The notes beneath the pieces were generated by a model. It was not told the DNA's origin and did not search any database. It was given only the letters and a program-made list of their open reading frames with translations. Shown here piece by piece: positions 6,523 through 10,517 of a DNA stretch of 10,517 bases; within the stretch, counting starts at the first letter, position 1, and every line of letters starts with the position of its first letter. Position numbers and translations under genes: made by a program. Source of the DNA: Nitrososphaerota archaeon (GTDB lineage: Archaea > Thermoproteota > Nitrososphaeria > Nitrososphaerales > UBA57); assembly GCA_022572285.1 (NCBI GenBank), contig JACZWF010000035.1, positions 1 through 10,517 on the forward strand. Reading direction: 5' to 3'.

Positions 6523-6588
6523 GCCTGACGTCCTGACATTTATCTCAGGAAGAGATCGAGGCCCGAAGTTCTTGTCTCAAGGTCAGGC
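6523..6588 (+). other. Nested inverted repeats in a convergent gap, possible structured RNA
   Basis: GCCTGAC (6523-6529) pairs exactly with GTCAGGC (6582-6588). Inside lie a second stem, TCCTGA (6531-6536) with TCAGGA (6545-6550), and a short CTTG/CAAG hairpin (6571-6581) abutting the outer stem. Together they could fold into a compact three-way structure of about 66 bases. It lies between two convergent genes, so it could be a 3' end structure of either, or a small RNA. No promoter of its own was clearly seen. Confidence 0.35.
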
Positions 6589-6662
6589 TCAAATAGCTAT
6601 ATGCCGATGAGCAATTTCGAGGAAGTGGATACAGTTCGAAAGATCTGGACCATTAATAAGGC

Positions 6663-8276
6663 CTACAGCGCGCGCTCTGGTGCGCCTTCTGCCAAGAGTT
6701 GGGTCTTATTCAACATTCCGACTAGAATTTTCCCCGGGCGAGCTCTGTAATCAGGGAATCCGATTCCTGTCGCAATCATAGTGCTCTTGTCCCTAGCATG
6801 AGGCGAGAAGAACTCGGTAACCGCATCATCATAGAATGTTGAGCCGGATGCTCCTAATCCCTGCGCATATGTAGAGAGATAAATCTTCCCGGCAACTATG
6901 CCTGCCTCGAACTGCGCCGCCCGGTACCCTCGATTGCCGAAATACTTCAGAACCGTATTCAAATCTGACATTAGAAAGATTACTACGCTTGCGTTAGCGA
7001 AGAGCGACTGGTCAAGGCAAAGGTATCCGGCTACCTTTCGAAACTCTCCTATCTTGAGTTGCTCTAGAGAATCAGCTGGACGATTGAAGAAGTAGGCACC
7101 GGAGGGCAGCCCTTCAACGGCATTAGCAATTAAATAAAGTTCCACGATACTATCTCCTTGTCTGAGAAAATCCATTGGAACGCCCCGGGTTGAGCTACGG
7201 AGAGTGGTTGAGAGCTGCTCGAAAGAGATTGGTACTTGGGTGAATCGACGGGCAGAGCCGCGAAGCAAGATAACTTCTCCCAAGCTAGACTTGGATGTTT
7301 CAGCTTTTAGTGGCCGAAGGGGATAGTTGGAGCGGTCCATACCAGTGAGCCGCTTCTTGACGCCATGCGTAGCATTAACCCAAACCATGACCTCCTCTCC
7401 ATTAGCGAGGGAAGAAGCCTCATGAATCTTCCAAATTTCAGGGTAGTGGGTCTCTTTCTTTGACAGCGGCAGAACTTCTGGGCTAACTAGAGGTATTTCG
7501 GTAGGCACTATCTTCTTCTGGGGAGCTGGGCCTATTCCGATGGGAGCTAAAGCTAGTACGGCTTCCCGTTCCTCGTCCAAGCACAGGAGGCGGTTGACCT
7601 CGGCATCGACAAAACCCAGGATTAGATGCATAGGGAGGCCTGATGAGACCGTAGTTGAGAGAAGATTTGCAGCTATGACGCCAGAGTCCCAGAACCAGTG
7701 ACGGTATGAACGGGCTTCGTACTTCCATGCGTTCCTCCAGGCAATAGAAGTGAATGCGATGGTAACGGGAGCAGACATTATCCTCTGGTTGCCTCCTGCT
7801 GCTGCGGCCAACTCGCTTCGATAGTCTCCCGCCCAAAGTTCTGTGAGGGCAAAGTCTCCTGGACCGAAGTGGTAGACCCCTGCCTTCAGCCCTGGTATAT
7901 CCGGGCAAATAACATAGAGTTCGATAGGGTAGAGGGCACCCGTGGCAGGTGCCACCCGCATATAGTACCTCCCGAAAGGATACCTCACTTCCCTCGTAAG
8001 GCCAGCCGAGAAGAATAAGAGCTCAGCTAGCCTTGTGATGTCCATAGTCGTTGCACGATTTGGTGGTTCGACGCTACTGACGGAAGTCAGGGCGTCGAGC
8101 TCGGGTCGAGGAAAATCTGTTGGAAGAGTAATTGATGGCAACTCGGTGTAGACCTTAAAGGGTTGAGGCTTACTCTCCCAGTCCAAGAAGTGGCGCGACA
8201 TCCGCAAAGTAAGCTCTGAGTGTTTTGTGGCCTCATGATACTCCATAGCCAGTGTGATATCACTATTCGAATGCAA
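6663..8276 (-). CDS. Two-domain SagB/ThcOx-type nitroreductase-fold dehydrogenase
   Basis: A 537-residue protein holding two nitroreductase-fold domains of the SagB type. Domain 1 (about 75-250) carries the signature APATGALYPIELYVI (109-123) and an AYHEATKH-like lead (EYHEATKHS, 12-20). Domain 2 (about 335-510) begins RGSARRFTQVPI and contains GLPSGAYFF, GYRAAQFEAGI and GSTFYDDAV. SagB-type enzymes are FMN-dependent and oxidise azolines to azoles in peptide natural products, but many archaeal and bacterial homologues stand alone with unknown substrates. No YcaO partner or clear precursor peptide is in the window. The start is uncertain. The TTG at 8276 sits 3-4 bases after a predicted leaderless transcription start. 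The ATG at 8246, just before EYHEATKH, is the alternative. The stop is TAG. Base composition appears somewhat richer in G+C than in neighbouring genes, which may indicate transfer. Confidence 0.88.
   Translation of the reverse strand: MHSNSDITLAMEYHEATKHSELTLRMSRHFLDWESKPQPFKVYTELPSITLPTDFPRPELDALTSVSSVEPPNRATTMDITRLAELLFFSAGLTREVRYPFGRYYMRVAPATGALYPIELYVICPDIPGLKAGVYHFGPGDFALTELWAGDYRSELAAAAGGNQRIMSAPVTIAFTSIAWRNAWKYEARSYRHWFWDSGVIAANLLSTTVSSGLPMHLILGFVDAEVNRLLCLDEEREAVLALAPIGIGPAPQKKIVPTEIPLVSPEVLPLSKKETHYPEIWKIHEASSLANGEEVMVWVNATHGVKKRLTGMDRSNYPLRPLKAETSKSSLGEVILLRGSARRFTQVPISFEQLSTTLRSSTRGVPMDFLRQGDSIVELYLIANAVEGLPSGAYFFNRPADSLEQLKIGEFRKVAGYLCLDQSLFANASVVIFLMSDLNTVLKYFGNRGYRAAQFEAGIVAGKIYLSTYAQGLGASGSTFYDDAVTEFFSPHARDKSTMIATGIGFPDYRARPGKILVGMLNKTQLLAEGAPERAL
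8254..8263. promoter_or_regulatory. Perfect 10-bp palindrome at the 5' end of the SagB-like gene
   Basis: GTGATATCAC is a perfect palindrome 8 bases before the alternative ATG at 8246. If translation begins at that ATG, it would lie in the leader. If it begins at the TTG, it is coding. It is a candidate operator, with low certainty. Confidence 0.25.
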
Positions 8277-8300
8277 ATACTACGGCCCCTGCTCACTTCC

Positions 8301-8310
8301 TTTATCATAA
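8301..8310 (-). promoter_or_regulatory. TATA-like box for the SagB-like gene
   Basis: The minus-strand reading is TTATGATAAA, centred about 29 bases before the TTG at 8276. It supports a near-leaderless transcript starting at the TTG, or a leader of about 33 bases if the ATG at 8246 is used. Confidence 0.4.
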
Positions 8311-8356
8311 TTGCAGATTTACAGTTATCATTCAACTACGGGATGACGATTGATTT

Positions 8357-8653
8357 CTAATCTCCCGCTTTGTTGCATGGGGGAGACATACCACGATTAT
8401 TTCTACGATACTCTTGAAGGAGGGTTTTCTTGGTCTCCTCGTGAAACTTCGTCTCCAGGTACCTGAAGAAGGCCGCCTCTTTAGTGCATTGATCTCCAGA
8501 GTGGAGATGCTCTCTGAGCCTGCTTTGAAGGCGTTCCGTCTCTCCAATATACATAACCTCTATTACCTTCTCTAACTGATAGACCCCTGGACTCTCCGGG
8601 ACATTATTATCTATCCTGTCTTCGGCGAAAACGAAGCGTCCTTTCCAAGACAT
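8357..8653 (-). CDS. Solo GIY-YIG nuclease-domain protein
   Basis: A 98-residue protein made almost entirely of one GIY-YIG domain. The two signature strands are visible as PGVYQLE (Tyr25) and MYIGETERLQSRLREH (Tyr35, arginine at 45), and the usual late asparagine follows in PPCN (Asn94). Acidic residues at 72-73 and 81 are candidates for the metal-binding glutamate, but its exact place is unclear because the usual spacing is not obvious. Solo domains of this size are common and uncharacterised; a role in DNA repair or cleavage is possible. The ATG at 8653 has a good TATA box 29 bases upstream and no ribosome site, consistent with leaderless expression. It lies 80 bases upstream of the SagB-like gene on the same strand. 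The stop is TAG. Confidence 0.88.
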   Translation of the reverse strand: MSWKGRFVFAEDRIDNNVPESPGVYQLEKVIEVMYIGETERLQSRLREHLHSGDQCTKEAAFFRYLETKFHEETKKTLLQEYRRNNRGMSPPCNKAGD

Positions 8654-8676
8654 GACAGAGGGTGACTTAACGCAAC

Positions 8677-8686
8677 GCTATAAATC
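8677..8686 (-). promoter_or_regulatory. TATA box for the GIY-YIG gene
   Basis: The minus-strand reading is GATTTATAGC, a near-consensus archaeal TATA element centred about 29 bases before the ATG at 8653. It predicts a transcript with a leader of 0-3 bases. Confidence 0.6.
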
Positions 8687-8763
8687 TCCCCTCCATGAGT
8701 TTTTGACACTTATTGGTATTTTGTGCGAGATAAATACTAGAATTAGCCTCCCTCCTGATTGAA

Positions 8764-8910
8764 TTACCAGCTTACATCCAACTTCGTATAATGAGGACAG
8801 AAGTCGGTCACATGCCTAGGGCAAAAGACCTTCTCACAGATCTTACACTGAACACCTACACACTCCTCATCACAGGCTCTTGCTCTAATCAATAGCTCCT
8901 ATTCTGACAT
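8764..8910 (-). pseudogene. Small zinc-finger protein (AN1-like) with an in-frame TAG at codon 4
   Basis: On the minus strand, the ATG at 8910 begins Met-Ser-Glu, then TAG (8899-8901), then 44 further codons to TAA (8764-8766). The rest is plainly a real protein. Eight Cys/His ligands fall in the order C-x3-C-x4-C-x2-C-x4-C-x2-H-x4-C-x-H, including CVGVQCKICEKVFCPRH. The C-x2-C-x3-F-C-x2-H core resembles AN1-type zinc fingers, although the last two ligands are in C/H rather than H/C order. A single C-to-T change from CAG (Gln) would produce the TAG. Alternatively, translation starts at the TTG at 8892, three bases after an AGGAG, giving an intact 42-residue protein. Amber recoding is unlikely because TAG is a common stop in this window. 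The protein family is certain in character; gene status is not. Confidence 0.6.
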
Positions 8911-8949
8911 GTTAGGTTCAGTAAGTCATTCTTTAGTACATTCTCCATC

Positions 8950-9153
8950 TCAACTTTGGATTCCAATGTAATTCATTCGTTGGGTGTTCAGTAGGGAAGT
9001 GTCTAACTTCAAATGCTTAGCAATCTCCGCAAACGTTTGTCGGGGAACGTCAGTATCCTAGACTGGGTGCTGGGCTTGATTACGAGAACACAATAACCCA
9101 ATCAGGATTAAAGCTACTAAATCCCAACTCCGAGACTTCTGGCTCCGACTCAT
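8950..9153 (-). pseudogene. Small protein frame interrupted by TAG at codon 32
   Basis: From the ATG at 9153 the minus-strand frame gives 31 residues, including a hydrophobic run (WDLVALILIGLLCS). A TAG follows (9058-9060), and then 35 more codons to TGA (8950-8952). The second part reads like a helix-turn-helix segment (TFAEIAKHLKLDTSLLN, then QRMNYIG). The two halves in one frame, 39 bases upstream of the zinc-finger frame on the same strand, suggest a decayed gene next to another decayed gene. I do not recognise the family. The first half alone could be a short membrane peptide, and the whole might be chance. Confidence 0.35.
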
Positions 9154-9167
9154 CCCATGACGGCTAC

Positions 9168-9212
9168 GGTCACCATTACTATGGACACCATTACTAGGGA
9201 CACCACTCCCTC
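9168..9212. repeat. 15-bp tandem direct repeats (2 full copies plus a partial)
   Basis: GGTCACCATTACTAT (9168-9182) is followed directly by GGACACCATTACTAG (9183-9197), with 13 of 15 bases matching. A third, partial copy begins GGACACCA (9198-9205). They lie just upstream of the interrupted minus-strand frame. The period is a multiple of three, so they may be a coding remnant (repeats of GHHYY on plus or GVHSN on minus) or a protein-binding array. Confidence 0.6.
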
Positions 9213-9369
9213 ATGGCAGTTCCAAATATCAACATTACAGGTACCTATGATTGGACTAGGAACTCCTCATCAGTAAGAAGTGAGCTAAGCAGTCTTGCTC
9301 TAACGGTTCTCAACATATTTATCCCTCTACCACGTCATCTACACATGCTATCAGAGAGGGACGACATGG

Positions 9370-9603
9370 TTGAGCCGTGAGAACGAATCGCTTGGGGTGG
9401 CCGACCGCATAGCATGTGTAAATTGTGGACTCGTCAGAGAAGGTAGCTTCATAGTCTCTCTATCCACATTGGCGGAGTTGAGAACGACCTCTGACTGCTG
9501 CAGCCTTCCCAATTATATCTTCTACAAGGGCCTGGGCTATCACTACAAGGATACCTTCAAGAGGAAGGTAATGGAGAGGAATCCGAATGGAAGAATCACT
9601 TAA
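9370..9603 (+). CDS. Doubtful small protein with Cys pair
   Basis: A 77-codon ORF with a TTG start (a GTG at 9397 is an alternative) and a TAA stop. The N-terminal part contains CVNCG, like one half of a zinc ribbon, with a second cysteine pair (DCC) about 25 residues later. The C-terminal part is basic (KDTFKRKVMERNPNGRIT) and its codons resemble those of neighbouring genes. No family is recognised. The frame is open upstream to 9304 without an ATG, and a TATA-like element points to an ATG at 9345 in another frame. A frameshifted gene is therefore possible. Confidence 0.35.
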   Translation: MSRENESLGVADRIACVNCGLVREGSFIVSLSTLAELRTTSDCCSLPNYIFYKGLGYHYKDTFKRKVMERNPNGRIT

Positions 9604-9764
9604 CACTGTCTCGGCTTATAGGCTTGTAGCATGTTCTTAACGATAGAATTTCTAACTCGGAATTGGGTAGGATCCAGAGTTGAACGAGCTATCCTGAATG
9701 GAAGAGTGGATCGGAATAGCAGCCACGGATCAATCGAACGTTACCTTTACCAGCCGATATTTCT

Positions 9765-9770
9765 GAGGTG
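9765..9770 (+). promoter_or_regulatory. Ribosome binding site of the sulfite/nitrite reductase gene
   Basis: GAGGTG matches the archaeal anti-Shine-Dalgarno. It lies 9 bases before the GTG at 9780. An in-frame TAA at 9774-9776 excludes any earlier start, so this site fixes the start codon. Confidence 0.65.
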
Positions 9771-9779
9771 CGGTAATAC

Positions 9780-10517
9780 GTGTCAGATGATCAGATAAAT
9801 CCGAACTTTAGGACGAAGTTTGAAGACTTTTCAGGTGAGGAAAAGGCTAAGTTAGCCACTAAAGGCCTTACTTTCATACCACCGGACATAAACAGCACAG
9901 TAAACCTCCCTTACCAGTTCCGAGATGTCTCAAGTCCCCACAGATCGGCCGACTTGGGAGGAGGTGTGGACTCTCTCTCTGAGGAGGCCGAGTCGCTAGC
10001 AAAGTCTTATGGCATCTACCTAGAGTTCAACAGAGCAAGGACGGGAACTGAGAGGGAGTGGATGTACATGTTTAGAATTAGCATCCCAGGTGGAGGACCC
10101 ATCACACCTGAACAGTGGGTGATCCTAGATGATCTCTCAGAGAACTACACGACGAACCCAGAGGGGAAGCCTTCGCTGAGAATAACTACTAGACAAAATA
10201 TACAATTCCACTGGGTCAGAAAGAAGAATCTTATCGATGTCGTACGGGACATAGGCAAGTCTAGGTTCTTTACCATAAACGGATGCGGCGATAACACAAG
10301 GAATGTAATGGGTTGCCCCCTCTCTAACTTCTCCAAGATCTACAATGCCAACGCTCTCGCACGGAAGATCGGGGAGTACTTCAGACTCCCTACCGCAGCC
10401 TATATAGAGGTCTTTCAGATAGACCCGACATATCTAAGAGACCCAGAGGAGAGGTTTCAGTACGGCGAGAACCTCCTCAATAGGAAGTTCAAGCTAGCAT
10501 TCTCCGCTATACATTAT
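9780..10517 (+). CDS. Ferredoxin-type sulfite/nitrite reductase, N-terminal part
   Basis: The frame runs from the GTG at 9780 to the right edge without a stop; 246 codons are visible, under half of the usual 500-600. Family landmarks of the siroheme/4Fe-4S reductases are clear: an N-terminal half-domain with MFRISIPGGGPITPEQW (97-113), TTRQNIQFHWV (136-146), NGCGDNTRNVMGCP (167-180) and, at the edge, NRKFKLAFS, corresponding to the usual PRKFKiaf. The siroheme and 4Fe-4S cysteine motifs would lie beyond the window. These enzymes reduce sulfite to sulfide or nitrite to ammonia with six electrons from ferredoxin; the visible part does not tell which. The start is supported by GAGGTG and an in-frame stop just upstream. 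Residues 1-45 are less typical of the family. Confidence 0.92.
   Translation, partial: MSDDQINPNFRTKFEDFSGEEKAKLATKGLTFIPPDINSTVNLPYQFRDVSSPHRSADLGGGVDSLSEEAESLAKSYGIYLEFNRARTGTEREWMYMFRISIPGGGPITPEQWVILDDLSENYTTNPEGKPSLRITTRQNIQFHWVRKKNLIDVVRDIGKSRFFTINGCGDNTRNVMGCPLSNFSKIYNANALARKIGEYFRLPTAAYIEVFQIDPTYLRDPEERFQYGENLLNRKFKLAFSAIHY

Larger units (their letters stand above)
8911..9369. other. Gap with disrupted coding signal and 15-bp repeats
   Basis: No intact gene is supported between the zinc-finger frame and the doubtful ORF at 9370. The stretch holds the interrupted frame at 8950-9153 and short direct repeats at 9168-9212. It also has a TATA-like CATATTTATCC (9314-9324) that points rightward to an ATG at 9345 encoding only 11 residues. 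The mixture looks like an eroding region. Confidence 0.5.

Noticed and set aside
6601..6750. Short plus-strand ORF (from ATG at 6601 or 6607) running into the 3' end of the SagB-like gene
   Set aside because: The first 20 codons look protein-like, but most of the frame is antisense to a solid gene. It was considered as a precursor peptide and dropped for lack of any supporting feature.
7483..7908. 141-codon minus-strand ORF inside the SagB-like gene
   Set aside because: It is a shadow frame of a well-supported gene, arginine- and proline-rich, as expected from reading the wrong phase.
8764..9153. Pyrrolysine-type recoding of TAG
   Set aside because: TAG ends six supported genes in this window, and no pyl gene is in view, so pseudogenes or downstream starts are simpler.
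9194..9316. Minus-strand frame from ATG at 9316 with TAG after 23 codons
   Set aside because: It resembles the other interrupted frames but is too short and has no motif. A frame like this is expected by chance.
9029..9378. Plus-strand open frame with GHHYY-like repeats and an internal TAG
   Set aside because: It has no start codon in a sensible place, and the protein-like signal in this stretch is better on the minus strand. The His-rich units follow from the 15-bp DNA repeat.
9631..9798. 55-codon plus-strand ORF overlapping the start of the reductase gene
   Set aside because: It overlaps a well-supported gene with its own ribosome site, has no promoter at the right spacing and shows no recognisable motif.
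1..10517. tRNA, rRNA, CRISPR array or insertion sequence
   Set aside because: No T-loop-like GTTCGA in a cloverleaf context, no regularly spaced long repeats and no transposase motif were seen on either strand.

Overview
The window looks archaeal. Several genes have a TATA-like element about 26-30 bases before the start codon and no Shine-Dalgarno sequence, which suggests leaderless transcripts. A few other genes have GGAGG or GAGGTG ribosome sites. Arginine is mostly AGA/AGG, isoleucine ATA is common, and GTG or TTG starts occur. The gene content (multi-PepSY membrane-anchored protein, cytosolic HtrA-like protease, stand-alone LUD protein, small pterin dehydratase, ferredoxin-type sulfite/nitrite reductase) fits the Nitrososphaerota (Thaumarchaeota) or a related TACK lineage. 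That placement is an inference from style and content; no rRNA or other marker gene is present.

Left part (1-3250). A secreted, membrane-anchored PepSY-repeat protein enters from beyond the left edge. Two short paralogous proteins (1611-1991 and 2431-2817) follow. They resemble the second half of Mrr-like nuclease domains but show no catalytic residues. Between them, on the opposite strand, is a small gene with a well-placed TATA box. The stretch 2818-3245 holds only weak small ORFs.

Centre-left (3246-5064). A compact operon on the plus strand joins a tiny coiled-coil protein, an HtrA-type serine protease with one PDZ domain, and a LUD-domain protein. The first two genes share four bases and the last two share one base, so translational coupling is likely.

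Centre (5065-6662). An anchored extracytoplasmic protein of unknown function comes first. Then a leaderless pterin-4a-carbinolamine dehydratase abuts a second unknown gene. A convergent gap with nested inverted repeats follows.

Right-centre (6663-8653, minus strand). This holds a two-domain SagB/ThcOx-type flavin dehydrogenase and a solo GIY-YIG endonuclease-like protein. No YcaO cyclodehydratase is visible beside the SagB protein.

Right (8654-10517). About 1.1 kb contains fragmentary coding signal. A very clear Cys/His zinc-finger protein has an in-frame TAG at codon 4. A second frame just upstream on the same strand has an in-frame TAG at codon 32. Beyond it lie 15-bp direct repeats and a doubtful small ORF. 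A sulfite/nitrite reductase then starts at 9780 with a good ribosome site and runs off the right edge, with 246 codons visible.

TAG is an ordinary stop in this window: six of the better-supported genes end with it. The two interrupted frames are therefore more likely decaying genes, or genes with downstream starts, than evidence of genome-wide amber recoding.
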